From assembly GCF_000375485.1 (NCBI RefSeq), contig NZ_AQXE01000001.1, positions 1 to 56,009 of the forward strand: a stretch of DNA of 56,009 nucleotides. The letters are read 5' to 3'. Made by a program: the position numbers and the translations under genes. Below, piece by piece: positions 7,960-18,601 of this stretch (position 1 is its first letter; every line of letters begins with the position of its first letter). This DNA comes from Desulfovibrio oxyclinae DSM 11498. GTDB lineage: Bacteria > Desulfobacterota > Desulfovibrionia > Desulfovibrionales > Desulfovibrionaceae. The notes under the pieces were generated by a model, which saw only the letters and a program-made list of their open reading frames with translations, did no database searches and was not told the DNA's origin.

Positions 7960-8568
7960 ATGACCGCCATACCGATGGTCATCGAAACCACGGGCCGCAG
8001 CGAACGGGCCTACGACATTTATTCCCGCCTGCTCAAAGACCGTATCGTGCTTCTGAGCAGCACCATAGACGACCATGTGGCCAGCCTGATCTGCGCCCAG
8101 TTGCTTTTTCTGGAGTCCGAGGACCCGGAAAAGGATATCTACATGTATATCAATTCTCCCGGCGGCCTGGTCACCGCCGGACTGGCCATCTACGACACCA
8201 TGCAGTTCATCTCGGCCCCCGTGGCCACTCTCTGCATGGGACAGGCGGCCAGCATGGGAGCGGTTCTTCTGGCCGCGGGAGCAGAAGGCAAGCGTTACGC
8301 CCTGCCGCACAGCCGCATCATGATGCATCAGCCGCTCGGCGGAGCACAGGGACAGGCCACTGACATCAACATTCACGCCCGCGAGATTCTGCGTTTGCGC
8401 GAGGGCCTCAACAATATACTGGTCCGTCATACCGGTCAGAATGTAGAGACCATAGAAAAGGACACCGAACGGGACTTCTTCATGTCCGCGGACGAAGCCG
8501 CCGAATACGGCGTCATCGACAAGGTCATGTCCTCCCGCGAAGACATCGTGGAGTCCGAGGAAGGATAG
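7960..8568 (+). CDS. clpP: ATP-dependent Clp protease proteolytic subunit
   Basis: 202 residues from ATG 7960, with AAGGAG 6 bases upstream; a longer frame from 7900 lacks a ribosome-binding site. ClpP forms the 14-mer peptidase chamber fed by ClpX or ClpA. The catalytic triad is visible: S98 in [10 protein letters not shown]123 in RIMMHQP and D172 in TERDFFMS. The oxyanion strand INSPGG (about 64-69) and full length match the family. clpX follows after 9 bases, so the two form an operon and are made together. Confidence 0.97.
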   Translation: MTAIPMVIETTGRSERAYDIYSRLLKDRIVLLSSTIDDHVASLICAQLLFLESEDPEKDIYMYINSPGGLVTAGLAIYDTMQFISAPVATLCMGQAASMGAVLLAAGAEGKRYALPHSRIMMHQPLGGAQGQATDINIHAREILRLREGLNNILVRHTGQNVETIEKDTERDFFMSADEAAEYGVIDKVMSSREDIVESEEG

Positions 8569-8577
8569 CGAATCAAT

Positions 8578-9825
<1,248 letters not shown>

Positions 9826-9833
9826 GCTTGCAC

Positions 9834-9867
9834 CGGCCCGTTCCGCACGGTGGAGCGGGCCGTTTTT
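9834..9867 (+). terminator. clpX terminator
   Basis: CGGCCCGTTCC pairs with GGAGCGGGCCG (one G-T pair), followed by TTTTT. Confidence 0.88.
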
Positions 9868-9880
9868 CCATCCAGTGGGT

Positions 9881-9908
9881 TTGACATTCCCCTCAGCGGT
9901 ATTAGGTT
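9881..9908 (+). promoter_or_regulatory. Stress-type promoter motif before lon
   Basis: TTGACA (9881-9886), 15 bases including CAGCGGT, then TTAG (9902-9905), about 60 bases before the lon start. It matches the elements before grpE and dnaK in boxes, spacing and part of the spacer. Confidence 0.6.
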
Positions 9909-9921
9909 GAGAGCATCCCCG

Positions 9922-9941
9922 CGCTTCGCGCCCGCGAAGCG
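9922..9941. repeat. Perfect 9-bp inverted repeat in the lon leader
   Basis: CGCTTCGCG-CC-CGCGAAGCG lies between the promoter motif and the Shine-Dalgarno site. It could be an operator or an RNA hairpin in the lon leader. Confidence 0.6.
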
Positions 9942-9965
9942 TAACATTGTCAACCGGAGGAGCAC

Positions 9966-12425
9966 ATGCCGACTTTTTCCTTTGACGGCAGGAAATCCCC
10001 TGAAGATACCCGTCTTCCCATGATGTCCCTTAGGGAAGTGGTGATGTTTCCGAGATCCATCGCGCCCCTGTTCGTGGGACGCGAGGCTTCCATAAAGGCC
10101 ATCGAGACGGCCATCGCCGATTATGAAAAGAAGATTTTTCTTGTAACCCAGAAAAACCCCGAGAAAGAGCACCCCGAGCAGGATGATCTCTATGAGATCG
10201 GCACGGTCAGCAAGATATTGCAAATGCTCAGGCTGCCCGACGGCACCATCAAGGTGCTTTTCGAGGGACTCTATCGCGCACGCTGGAATCGCGAGACCGG
10301 CAATTTCAGTCACGATCTCGGTGAAGACGAGTACCCGTGGACCACGGTGGATCGCATCGACGAACTGACCGTCGAGGATCCCGAGGCCACCGCCCTCGTG
10401 CGCTCCGTTCAGGAAACGCTGGACGAGTACGCCAAGGTCAACAAAAAGCTCGCGCCCGAGGCCGTGTCCGCCATGACCTCCCTGCGCGATCCGGGGCAGC
10501 TCGCCGACTCCGTCATGCCCCATCTGAAGCTGGATTTCGCCCGCAAGCAGGAAGTGCTTGAGGAGTTCGATCCGCTCAAGCGACTGGAAACCGTTTACGA
10601 GATGCTCCTTGGCGAAGTCGAAATCGCCAGCATCGAGAAGCGAGTGAAAGGACGCGTTAAGGACCAGATGGAGAAGAACCAGCGCGAGTACTATCTCAAC
10701 GAGCAGATCAAGGCCATCAACAAGGAGATGGGACGCGAAGACGATCCCGCCTCCGAGGCCGCCGAGCTGGAAAAGCAGCTCGAAGCCAAGGAAATGCCCG
10801 AAGAGAACAAGGAGCGCGTCCGCAAGGAACTCAAGAAGATGCGCCAGACTCCGCCCAGCAGCGCGGAGTACACCGTCGTTCGCAACTACATCGACTGGAT
10901 TCTGGACCTGCCCTGGGGCGCCCAGAAGGCTACCGACACCAGCATCGACAAGGCGCGCACCATTCTTGACGAGGACCACTACGGGCTGGAAAAGCCCAAG
11001 GAGCGCATCCTCGAATACATGGCCGTCCAGAATCTCGTGGACAAGCTGCGTGGCCCCATTCTCTGCCTCGTGGGCCCTCCGGGTGTGGGCAAGACGTCCA
11101 TCGCCAAGTCCATCGCCAGAGCCATGGACCGCGAATTCGTCCGCCTGAGCCTCGGCGGCGTTCGTGACGAAGCGGAAATCCGCGGTCATCGCCGTACCTA
11201 CGTCGGTGCCATGCCGGGCAAGATTATCCAGTCGCTCAAGCGCTGCGATTACAACAATCCGGTCATGTGCCTTGATGAAGTGGACAAGATGAGCGCCGAC
11301 TTCCGCGGCGATCCGTCCTCCGCGCTGCTCGAAGTGCTGGACCCGGAGCAGAACTACGCGTTCGCCGACCACTATCTGGATCTGGATTACGACCTGTCCA
11401 AAATATTCTTCATCACCACGGCCAACACGCTGGACTCCATTCCCCTGCCGTTGCAGGACCGCATGGAAATCATCCGGCTGCCCGGTTATCTCGAAAACGA
11501 GAAGGTGGAGATCGCCAGCAACTTCCTGCTGCCCAAGCAGCTCGACATGCACGGCCTTGACGAAAAGAATCTCAACCTCTCGGACAACGCCACGCTTGAA
11601 GTGGTGCGGCGCTACACCCGCGAGGCCGGTGTGCGAAATCTCGAGAGGGAGCTCGCCAATATCTGCCGCAAGGCAGCCATGCAGATCGTGGAAGCCGGAG
11701 ACCGCGAAAAGACCGTGAACGTCACGGTACAGAACATCTCCAAATTCCTCGGCGTGCCCAAGCATCGTTACGGCGAGCGCGAGGACGAAGCCAGAGTCGG
11801 TCTCAGCACCGGACTGGCCTACACCCAGATGGGCGGTGAACTGCTCATGGTGGAAGTGGCACTCATGCCGGGCAAGGGCAAGGTGGAGATCACCGGCAAG
11901 CTCGGAGACGTGATGCAGGAGTCCGCCAGAGCCGCTGTTTCCTACCTGCGCTCCCGTTCCGACCTGTTCGGCCTCAAGTCCGACTTCTACAAGGAAGTTG
12001 ACATGCACGTTCACGTCCCCGACGGCGCAACCCCCAAGGACGGCCCCAGCGCGGGTATCACGCTGGCGACCGCCATCATTTCCGCGCTGATCAACGTCCC
12101 CGTGCGCCACGATCTGGCCATGACCGGCGAGATAACCCTGCGCGGACGCGTGCTGCCCATCGGCGGCCTGCGCGAGAAGCTCCTTGCCGCCCACCGCGGA
12201 CTGGTCAAGACCGTGCTCATTCCCGAGGACAACGAAAAGGACCTCAAGGAAGTCCCGGCCGCCATCCTCAAGGAACTGGAGATCATCCCGGTCAAGAACA
12301 TGGATCAGGTGTTGGAGCAGGCGCTTATCTGCCCCGATGAAGCTCCGCTTTTCCGCAAGGCCGACGAAGTCGTGCCGCTGACCAGCAGGCTCATGAAGGA
12401 TGAATCCCGCGAGCCCGCCCACTAG
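9966..12425 (+). CDS. lon: ATP-dependent protease Lon (LonA type)
   Basis: 819 residues from ATG 9966, with CCGGAGG 8 bases upstream. Lon degrades misfolded and regulatory proteins in the cytoplasm. The N-terminal LON substrate domain (~15-210) is followed by a helical linker, an AAA+ module with Walker [10 protein letters not shown] (about 370-378) and a peptidase domain with Ser695 in KDGPSAG and Lys738 in LREKLLA. Ser and Lys are 43 residues apart, as in the E. coli enzyme. It is full length and stands alone: a terminator separates it from clpX, and its own stress-type promoter motif precedes it. A bidirectional terminator closes it. Confidence 0.97.
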   Translation: MPTFSFDGRKSPEDTRLPMMSLREVVMFPRSIAPLFVGREASIKAIETAIADYEKKIFLVTQKNPEKEHPEQDDLYEIGTVSKILQMLRLPDGTIKVLFEGLYRARWNRETGNFSHDLGEDEYPWTTVDRIDELTVEDPEATALVRSVQETLDEYAKVNKKLAPEAVSAMTSLRDPGQLADSVMPHLKLDFARKQEVLEEFDPLKRLETVYEMLLGEVEIASIEKRVKGRVKDQMEKNQREYYLNEQIKAINKEMGREDDPASEAAELEKQLEAKEMPEENKERVRKELKKMRQTPPSSAEYTVVRNYIDWILDLPWGAQKATDTSIDKARTILDEDHYGLEKPKERILEYMAVQNLVDKLRGPILCLVGPPGVGKTSIAKSIARAMDREFVRLSLGGVRDEAEIRGHRRTYVGAMPGKIIQSLKRCDYNNPVMCLDEVDKMSADFRGDPSSALLEVLDPEQNYAFADHYLDLDYDLSKIFFITTANTLDSIPLPLQDRMEIIRLPGYLENEKVEIASNFLLPKQLDMHGLDEKNLNLSDNATLEVVRRYTREAGVRNLERELANICRKAAMQIVEAGDREKTVNVTVQNISKFLGVPKHRYGEREDEARVGLSTGLAYTQMGGELLMVEVALMPGKGKVEITGKLGDVMQESARAAVSYLRSRSDLFGLKSDFYKEVDMHVHVPDGATPKDGPSAGITLATAIISALINVPVRHDLAMTGEITLRGRVLPIGGLREKLLAAHRGLVKTVLIPEDNEKDLKEVPAAILKELEIIPVKNMDQVLEQALICPDEAPLFRKADEVVPLTSRLMKDESREPAH

Positions 12426-12443
12426 CTAGACGCAATGAAAGTC

Positions 12444-12477
12444 AAAAGGCCCGGAACCTCGGTTCCGGGCCTTTTTT
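12444..12477. terminator. Bidirectional terminator between lon and the rhomboid gene
   Basis: AAAAGGCCCGGAACC / GGTTCCGGGCCTTTT with T runs in both directions, between two converging genes. Confidence 0.9.
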
Positions 12478-12503
12478 ATTTGGATCCTGAAATCGCTGGA
12501 TGA

Positions 12504-13229
12504 TCAGTCTTTAGGCAGTTCTTCGTAGTCCTTGGTTTCGGGATTGTAGCAGTAGTAGCAGCGGTCCTTTCGCTGGAAAAAACGAATGAGCACCATCCCG
12601 GCGAAGAAACCGCCGATGTGCGCCCACCATGCCACGCTCTGCGTTTTGCCCGCGGCCTCTACCACGCCGGAAACGAGCTGCACCAGCAGCCACGCGGCCA
12701 AAAAAAGAATGGCCGGGAATCGGAAGAAGAGGGGGATGATGAAAACCGGGACCAGCGTCAGCACCTGTCCGTGGGGGTAGAGCACCATATAGGCTCCCAT
12801 GATGCCCGCCACCGCGCCCGATGCGCCGATGATGGACGTGGTGGAGCCCGGCTCCGTAAGAATCTGCACGGACACGGCGGTGAGTCCGCAGATAACGTAG
12901 AAGGCCAGCAGCCCCACGTGTCCGGTCACGTCCTCGATGTTGTCCCCGAAAATCCAGAGCATCCACATGTTCATGATGACGTGCAGCCAGCCGCTGTGCA
13001 GGAACATGTAGGAGAGCATGGGCAGGGTGCTGTCCGGGTAGCCCGCCCAGGTGGCCCATTCCGGCGAAAGGAACCGTGCGGGAACCACCCCGAACAGGTG
13101 CATGAAGTTGAAAAACTCATTCCCCTGCAGGCTGCGCGTGTAGAGAAAGGCGATGGCGTTCAGCGCAATGATCACCAGCACGCTGATGGGCGGATGCACC
13201 CTTGGCACGTTGTCCCGGATGGGGATCAT
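12504..13229 (-). CDS. Rhomboid-family intramembrane serine protease
   Basis: 241 residues with six or so membrane segments. The catalytic serine is in GASGAVAG (about residues 136-143) and the histidine in AWWAHIGGFFAG near the C-terminal membrane segment. The conserved HSGWLHVIMNMWML segment precedes them. Rhomboids cut membrane proteins within or next to the bilayer. A hydrophilic C-terminus with CYYC (about 225-228) follows the last helix. The start overlaps the stop of the upstream RluD-CoaE gene by four bases (ATGA), so the two are translationally coupled. The family is clear; the substrate is unknown. Confidence 0.9.
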   Translation of the reverse strand: MIPIRDNVPRVHPPISVLVIIALNAIAFLYTRSLQGNEFFNFMHLFGVVPARFLSPEWATWAGYPDSTLPMLSYMFLHSGWLHVIMNMWMLWIFGDNIEDVTGHVGLLAFYVICGLTAVSVQILTEPGSTTSIIGASGAVAGIMGAYMVLYPHGQVLTLVPVFIIPLFFRFPAILFLAAWLLVQLVSGVVEAAGKTQSVAWWAHIGGFFAGMVLIRFFQRKDRCYYCYNPETKDYEELPKD

Positions 13230-14881
13230 CGGTCCTCCTCACCGAACCGGTGGGCCAGCTCGGGCCAGAGGGAAGCCAGTCGCTCACCGACAGCAGCGAG
13301 TGTTTCGCGTCGTCGTCGGGTCAGGTCGTTCAGGAACGATTCCACGCTCTGCTGCATTCCTTCCGGCGTACCGGGGTTGTTTACCACCATGTCGCATGCT
13401 TCAAGCTTGTCCTGTTCCGGCCACTGCCACGAGTCGAACGTGGCGAGCATCTCGGATGAGAGCCCGCGTTCCTTGCGAAATCGGCCCGTTCGCACGGATT
13501 GGTCGCAGTGAACGCACACGCTGAGGTCAACGAGCCCGTTGCGGTGCCAGCCGGACTCCAGCAGAAGCGGAATTTCCGCAAAAGCAAAGGCCGCGTCGGC
13601 GTGCCTGCGGAAAAACTCGCGGCAGTCGTGACGAACCATGGGGTGTACCATTTCCATTACTTCCCGGCGTAGGGCATCGGATTCCAGCATGGCTCGAAAC
13701 AGCGTCTGCTTGTCAACGGAACCATCGGGGGCGGTGTAGCGTCCGCCGAAGCGGCCCCTGATCATTTCCGCGCCGTCGCCGCCGGATGCATAGAGCTTCG
13801 CCACGCTTTCGTCGGCGGAGAAGACTGGATGTCCCGCTTCGTGGAGCAGACGGGAGAAATATGATTTGCCGCTGCCGGGCATGCCTGTGATTCCCACTTT
13901 GGTGGCGCGGTCGTTGAGGGTTGTGAGCAGAGTGATGAAATCTTTGTGCGGCGGAATGGAAAAGCGCATCCGCTCGCCCGTGTCCGGGTGGTCGATGCAG
14001 AGGTGAAAGGCGTGGAGCATCTGCCGTCCGGCTTCCGGATAACCTCGCGCGTCCCAGTCGGCCTGATGCCGTGAACCGTAAGTGCGGTCACCCACCAGCG
14101 GATGCCCGATGTGTGCCATGTGAACGCGGATCTGGTGGGTGCGTCCGGTGTGGATGCGCACCAGAACCAGTGAGGCGGAACCGTCCGGGCTCGTTTCCAG
14201 AACCTCGTAGTCGCTTCTGGCGTCGCGACCGCCCTTGTCCACCACGGCCATCTTCGTCTTCTGTGACGGATGTCGACCCATGGGCGCGTCGATTTCACCG
14301 GTAGAAGGGGAGGGTACTCCGTGCACGATTGCCAGATAGTGCTTGGCAGTGCGGCGTTCGGCAAAATCCTCGGCAAGTTTCAGGCGAGCGGCCTCGTTTC
14401 TGGCCACGGCCATGACGCCGGAGGTGTCCTTGTCCAGCCGGTGCACGATGCCCGGGCGCAGGCCATCCATGCCCGAGATGTCCGGTTTCATGTCGGGAAA
14501 GCGGGCGAGCAGCCGGTTGACGAGGGTGTCGTCCGGCTCGCCGGGGGCAGGGTGCACTGTGAGTCCGGCAGGTTTGTCCACCACCACGAGGTGAGGGTCT
14601 TCATGTATAATATCGAGCGGTCCTGCCTGCGGTTCGGCGCGTTCGGCGTCCTCGGCGGTTTCCGGCGGGGTGAGGCAAAGAAGCTCATCGCCTTCGAGTT
14701 TGAGTTTGCCCTTGGTGACGGTACGGCCATCCACGGTGGCACAGCCGGATTCGATCCAGCCGCGTACCCGGCCGCGGGAAACGCCCTGTTTTTCAAGCTC
14801 TCTTGCCCAGAACCGGTCCAACCGGGTGCCTTTATCGGCAATGGTGGCGCGGCGTTGGTGGCTGTTTTCGTTCTTTTCCAT
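13226..14881 (-). CDS. Fused RluD-type pseudouridine synthase and dephospho-CoA kinase
   Basis: 551 residues that join two enzymes. Residues ~15-70 are an S4 RNA-binding domain and ~90-315 an RluA/RluD pseudouridine synthase with HRLDKDTSG (147-155) and catalytic D150; this class modifies 23S rRNA. Residues ~328-540 are CoaE: P-loop VGITGMPGSGKS (329-340), then the EIPLLLESGW segment. CoaE makes CoA from dephospho-CoA. I see no frameshift or stop at the join near residue 325. The rhomboid gene follows with a 4-base overlap. RluD and CoaE are normally separate genes, so the single chain is notable, though each domain looks intact. Confidence 0.9.
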   Translation of the reverse strand: MEKNENSHQRRATIADKGTRLDRFWARELEKQGVSRGRVRGWIESGCATVDGRTVTKGKLKLEGDELLCLTPPETAEDAERAEPQAGPLDIIHEDPHLVVVDKPAGLTVHPAPGEPDDTLVNRLLARFPDMKPDISGMDGLRPGIVHRLDKDTSGVMAVARNEAARLKLAEDFAERRTAKHYLAIVHGVPSPSTGEIDAPMGRHPSQKTKMAVVDKGGRDARSDYEVLETSPDGSASLVLVRIHTGRTHQIRVHMAHIGHPLVGDRTYGSRHQADWDARGYPEAGRQMLHAFHLCIDHPDTGERMRFSIPPHKDFITLLTTLNDRATKVGITGMPGSGKSYFSRLLHEAGHPVFSADESVAKLYASGGDGAEMIRGRFGGRYTAPDGSVDKQTLFRAMLESDALRREVMEMVHPMVRHDCREFFRRHADAAFAFAEIPLLLESGWHRNGLVDLSVCVHCDQSVRTGRFRKERGLSSEMLATFDSWQWPEQDKLEACDMVVNNPGTPEGMQQSVESFLNDLTRRRRETLAAVGERLASLWPELAHRFGEEDR

Positions 14882-14929
14882 TATTCCGGGTATATACGTT
14901 TGTGTCCGCGAAGTAAACGGACTTTGTTC

Positions 14930-14989
14930 TTGACATGTCCGGGGGGAATCACTAACCCCTTGACCCGGCCGTTTTCTTCCGCTTACAAC
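14930..14989 (+). promoter_or_regulatory. Candidate upp promoter region
   Basis: Two -35-like boxes occur: TTGACA at 14930-14935 with a weak -10 (CACTAAC), and TTGACC at 14960-14965 followed after 18 bases by TACAAC (14984-14989). The second fits better. The divergent RluD-CoaE gene starts at 14881. Confidence 0.4.
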
Positions 14990-14999
14990 AAGAAAATTT

Positions 15000-15031
15000 G
15001 GTTGATGACGAGCCCTTCTTTTTTATCAACC
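15000..15031 (+). promoter_or_regulatory. Hairpin in the upp leader
   Basis: GGTTGAT (15000-15006) pairs with ATCAACC (15025-15031) around an 18-base loop that ends in TTCTTTTTT. It lies just before the Shine-Dalgarno site and may tune upp expression. Confidence 0.4.
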
Positions 15032-15053
15032 CAAAGCCTCAAGGAGGAGGACC

Positions 15054-15680
15054 TTGGCGGTACATGTCGTCGAGCATCCGCTCATCAAGCACAAGATCGG
15101 CCTGCTTCGCAAGGACGAGATCAGCACCAGCCGCTTTCGCGCGCTGGCTACCGAGATTTCCCGTCTGTTGACCTACGAAGCCACCAAGGACCTTGAGACG
15201 GAGAAAGTCACCGTCAAGGGTTGGGCCGGAGACGTCGAGGTTGATTCCATCAAAGGCAAGAAGGTCACCGTTGTCCCCATCCTGCGTGCGGGATTGGGCA
15301 TGATGGACGGCGTTCTGGACATGGTTCCCGGAGCCAAGGTTTCCGTCGTCGGTTTTTACCGTAACGAGGAAACCCTGCAGCCGGTCGAATACTACGTCAA
15401 GCTCGCCAACAAGATGGAAGAGCGTATCGCGCTGATTCTCGATCCGATGCTCGCCACCGGCGGCACGCTCGAGGCTACCATCCAGACCCTCAAGGACAAG
15501 GGGTGTACCCGTATCCGCGGCCTGTTCCTTGTCTGCGCTCCCGAAGGGATCAAGCGCATTGAGGAGAAGCATCCCGACGTGGACATATACACGGCGGCCA
15601 TCGATGACCGACTCAACGACGTCGGTTACATCCTTCCCGGCCTCGGTGATGCCGGGGACAAGATATTCGGCACCAAATAG
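15054..15680 (+). CDS. upp: Uracil phosphoribosyltransferase
   Basis: 208 residues. The start is TTG 15054, preceded at 4 bases by AAGGAGGAGG; no ATG or GTG at the expected N-terminus competes. The enzyme makes UMP from uracil and PRPP. The PRPP-binding loop [10 protein letters not shown] (about 130-139) and the uracil-binding C-terminus [15 protein letters not shown] are intact, and the length is normal. The uracil permease follows 82 bases on, after a terminator-like hairpin, giving a salvage pair. Confidence 0.97.
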   Translation: MAVHVVEHPLIKHKIGLLRKDEISTSRFRALATEISRLLTYEATKDLETEKVTVKGWAGDVEVDSIKGKKVTVVPILRAGLGMMDGVLDMVPGAKVSVVGFYRNEETLQPVEYYVKLANKMEERIALILDPMLATGGTLEATIQTLKDKGCTRIRGLFLVCAPEGIKRIEEKHPDVDIYTAAIDDRLNDVGYILPGLGDAGDKIFGTK

Positions 15681-15687
15681 CCAATTC

Positions 15688-15717
15688 AAGGGTTCGCAAC
15701 CGCGGGCCCTTTTTTTT
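15688..15717 (+). terminator. upp terminator (possibly leaky)
   Basis: AGGGTTCGC pairs with GCGGGCCCT (two G-T pairs), followed by eight T. It lies between upp and uraA, so uraA may depend on readthrough. Confidence 0.7.
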
Positions 15718-15762
15718 GGGGGAGTGTTTAACCGTTTTCCATTCTGAGGAGGAAATCCTACA

Positions 15763-17046
15763 ATGAGTGTTCATTCCACGCAGTACACATTCAGGCTCAA
15801 AGACGCGTTCCTCGGGGCGCAGATGCTCTTTGTGGCCTTCGGCGCGCTGGTTCTCGTGCCGCTGCTCACCGGCCTGAATCCCAACGTGGCCCTGTTCACG
15901 GCCGGGCTGGGAACCCTGGCCTTCCAGATCATCACCAGAGGTCGCATCCCGGTGTTTCTGGCTTCGTCCTTCGCCTTCATCGCGCCTATCATCTATGGCG
16001 TGGAGACCTGGGGCATCCCCGCGACCCTGTCCGGCCTCGCCGCAGCGGGCGTGTTCTACATCATCCTGAGTTTTCTCATTCGCATCTTCGGCGTCGAGGC
16101 GTTGCGTCGGGTGCTGCCGCCCGTGGTCACCGGCCCGGTGATCATGGTTATCGGACTCGTGCTGGCTCCTGTTGCCGTGTCCATGGCGCTCGGCAAGACC
16201 GGCGACGGTTCCGCGGTGCTCGTGGTCGAATGGAAGGCGCTCATCATCTCCCTCAGCGCCCTGTGCACGACCATCCTCGTCTCCCTTCTCGGACGCGGCT
16301 GGTTCAAGCTCATACCCATTCTCTGCGGCATCACCGTCGGATATCTGTCCTCCCTCTTTCTCGGAGTGGTTGACTTCTCCCCCATTTCCGAAGCCGCATG
16401 GTTCGCGGTTCCCAGCTTCGTGATGCCCGAGTTCAGCTGGAAGGCCATCATGTTCATCGTGCCCGTGGCCATCGCGCCCGCCATCGAACACTTTGGCGAC
16501 GTGCTTGCCATCGGCTGCGTCACCGGCCGCGATTACGTGAAGGATCCGGGCGTGCACCGTACCATGCTGGGCGACGGCGTGGCCACCTCCATCGCTTCCG
16601 TACTCGGCGGACCGCCGAACACTACGTACTCCGAAGTCTCCGGCGCCGTGGCGCTGACCAAGGTCTTCAACCCGGCCATCATGACCTGGGCCGCCATCGC
16701 GGCCATCCTGCTGGCCTTCGTGTCCAAGCTCGGCGCATTCCTGTCCACCATTCCGGTCCCGGTCATGGGCGGCATCATGGTGCTGCTGTTCGGCGCCATC
16801 ATGGTCGTGGGCATGAACACGCTGGTCAAGGCGGGGCACGACCTGCTCGAACCGCGCAACCTTGCCATCGTGGCGGTCATTGTCATCTTCGGCGTGGGCG
16901 GCATGTCCCTGCCGTTCGGCGGTGAGTTCCGTCTCGGCGGCATCGGCCTTGCCGGTGTGGTCGGCGTGATCCTGAACCTTGTCCTGCCGTGCAAGGACTG
17001 CAGCGAGCCTCTTCCCGCAGAAAAGGAAGAATGCAAGACCGAATAA
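15763..17046 (+). CDS. uraA: Uracil permease (NCS2 / UraA family)
   Basis: 427 residues with about 12-14 hydrophobic segments. Family signatures include VPLLTGLNP near residue 33, FLASSFAFIAPI, and APAIEHFGDVLAIG near 236-249, which carries the conserved glutamate and histidine of UraA-type proton symporters. GGPPNTTYSE follows. The protein brings uracil into the cell for Upp. The start ATG has GAGGAGG 7-13 bases upstream. Xanthine transport is the main alternative within NCS2, but the upp neighbour favours uracil. Confidence 0.93.
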   Translation: MSVHSTQYTFRLKDAFLGAQMLFVAFGALVLVPLLTGLNPNVALFTAGLGTLAFQIITRGRIPVFLASSFAFIAPIIYGVETWGIPATLSGLAAAGVFYIILSFLIRIFGVEALRRVLPPVVTGPVIMVIGLVLAPVAVSMALGKTGDGSAVLVVEWKALIISLSALCTTILVSLLGRGWFKLIPILCGITVGYLSSLFLGVVDFSPISEAAWFAVPSFVMPEFSWKAIMFIVPVAIAPAIEHFGDVLAIGCVTGRDYVKDPGVHRTMLGDGVATSIASVLGGPPNTTYSEVSGAVALTKVFNPAIMTWAAIAAILLAFVSKLGAFLSTIPVPVMGGIMVLLFGAIMVVGMNTLVKAGHDLLEPRNLAIVAVIVIFGVGGMSLPFGGEFRLGGIGLAGVVGVILNLVLPCKDCSEPLPAEKEECKTE

Positions 17047-17070
17047 TTCGGCCTGCCATTGACGACATTC

Positions 17071-17107
17071 ATACCGCCGGAGCGTAGGTTCCGGCGGTAT
17101 TTTTATT
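17071..17107 (+). terminator. uraA terminator
   Basis: ATACCGCCGGA pairs with TCCGGCGGTAT, followed by TTTTATT. Confidence 0.9.
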
Positions 17108-17238
17108 GGTTTGTCCTGCTGCCTCTGGTATGGATGCCTTTGGAAACGGACCACGGCCACAGTGTAGGTCGTGATCCATAATTGCTCGTAATACTGACTG
17201 AAACGACTCTGCTCAAATATATCGACATGGAGGACTTC

Positions 17239-18420
17239 ATGCCCCAAGCTTCTGCGAACGCCACTGGAGAGAACCTGGAAGTGGTCGGCGATTTCACTCG
17301 TTGGATCATAGATGTCTGGCACAACGGGTTCGAGGGACTTTCGGCGCAGGATTCGCTGATGGCGCTCGGCATATTTCTGTTCTCGGTTCTGTTTCGCGGC
17401 CCGCTCTCCAGACTGCTGCTCGGCAGAATCCAGAACATTCTGGCACGTCTTTTCAAAGCCAATCCGGAGACCATCAACCGCGGATTGAGCGGCCCCATGT
17501 CACTGCTGCCGGTTATTCTCGGCTTTTTCATCGCGGTGCAGATCGTGGACTTCAGCGACCGGGCCACGTTTTTTCTGGACAAGCTGACGCGCACGCTGCT
17601 GGTCATTTTTGTTTTTTCTTCGCTTTCGGGCATGTCCTCGCAGATTCCGAGGCTGCTGACTCGCCGCAGAGGAACACAGGTGTCGGAATTGGTCTCCGAG
17701 TGGGGGACCAAGGGGCTGCGCGTTTCCGTCTGGATCGTGGCCGGAGCGGCCGTCATGCAGATGTGGGGCATCGCCGTTGGTCCGGTCATTGCCGGTCTCG
17801 GACTGTTCTCCGTGGCGGTCGGTCTCGGTGCGCAGGACCTGTTCAAGAATCTCATAGCCGGCATGACCGTCGTCACCGAGCGTCGCTACAACATCGGCGA
17901 CTGGGTCAAGGTCGAGGGCGTGGTCGAAGGCACCGTGGAGCAGATGGGTTTTCGTTCCACCATGGTCCGTCGGTTCGACCTCTGTCCGGTGCATGTGCCC
18001 AATACGTACTTCTCGGAAAAACCCATGATCAACTTTTCCAAGATGAAGTACCGTCGCATTTACTGGGTCATCGGCGTTACCTACGATACAACCGTGGACC
18101 AGCTCCGCCAGGTGCGCAAGGGCATCGAAGATTACATCCTTGGCAGCGATGACTTCGCCAGCCCATCCGATGCTTCCACGTTCGTACGCATCAACGAATT
18201 CTCCGATTCCTCCATAGACATTCTTGTTTACTGTTTCACCCGCACCACGAACTGGGGCGAATGGCTTCGGATCAAGGAAGAACTGGCCTGTCACGTCAAG
18301 AAGATGGTTGAGGAAGCGGGGACTTCGTTCGCCTTCCCGAGCACCTCGGTCTATCTCGAAAGCGTCCCGGACGGGCAGCCCGAACGCTTCGTGCAGCCTG
18401 CGGACGAGGAATCCGTCTGA
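17239..18420 (+). CDS. MscS-family mechanosensitive channel
   Basis: 393 residues from ATG 17239, with GGAGG 5 bases upstream; an in-frame ATG at 17227 lacks such a site. The N-terminal third has several membrane segments. The pore helix region GLGLFSVAVGLGAQDLFKNLIAG (about residues 190-212, shown in part) is the MscS signature, followed by the beta domain with VEGVVEGTVEQMGFRST and a cytoplasmic alpha/beta domain. Such channels release solutes when the membrane is stretched by osmotic downshift. It is longer than E. coli MscS (286), through extra N-terminal membrane helices. I see no convincing promoter in the 130 bases before it. Confidence 0.9.
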   Translation: MPQASANATGENLEVVGDFTRWIIDVWHNGFEGLSAQDSLMALGIFLFSVLFRGPLSRLLLGRIQNILARLFKANPETINRGLSGPMSLLPVILGFFIAVQIVDFSDRATFFLDKLTRTLLVIFVFSSLSGMSSQIPRLLTRRRGTQVSELVSEWGTKGLRVSVWIVAGAAVMQMWGIAVGPVIAGLGLFSVAVGLGAQDLFKNLIAGMTVVTERRYNIGDWVKVEGVVEGTVEQMGFRSTMVRRFDLCPVHVPNTYFSEKPMINFSKMKYRRIYWVIGVTYDTTVDQLRQVRKGIEDYILGSDDFASPSDASTFVRINEFSDSSIDILVYCFTRTTNWGEWLRIKEELACHVKKMVEEAGTSFAFPSTSVYLESVPDGQPERFVQPADEESV

Positions 18421-18515
18421 CCTGTTCAAGGCTTTCCGCTGGCATGATTCATGTCCGGTGCGGCATGGGGGATTTTTGCAGCTGGAAAAACTGAATGCTT
18501 TCTGCCGGGTAACCG

Positions 18516-18543
18516 TTGACAAGTTTTCAGCGGTGCTTAGTTG
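18516..18543 (+). promoter_or_regulatory. Stress-type promoter motif before grpE
   Basis: TTGACA (18516-18521), 15 bases including CAGCGGTGC, then TTAG (18537-18540), 62 bases before the grpE start. It matches the lon and dnaK elements. Confidence 0.65.
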
Positions 18544-18601
18544 TCCTTCTGATGCCGCCCGAAGCGGCTGGTATTGAAATCACACCGAGGAACTGACTGA
18601 T

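Noticed and set aside
15613..17322. A 569-codon minus-strand open frame opposite uraA
   Set aside because: Rich in His, Asp, Gly and Arg with no recognisable fold; uraA on the other strand is unmistakable.
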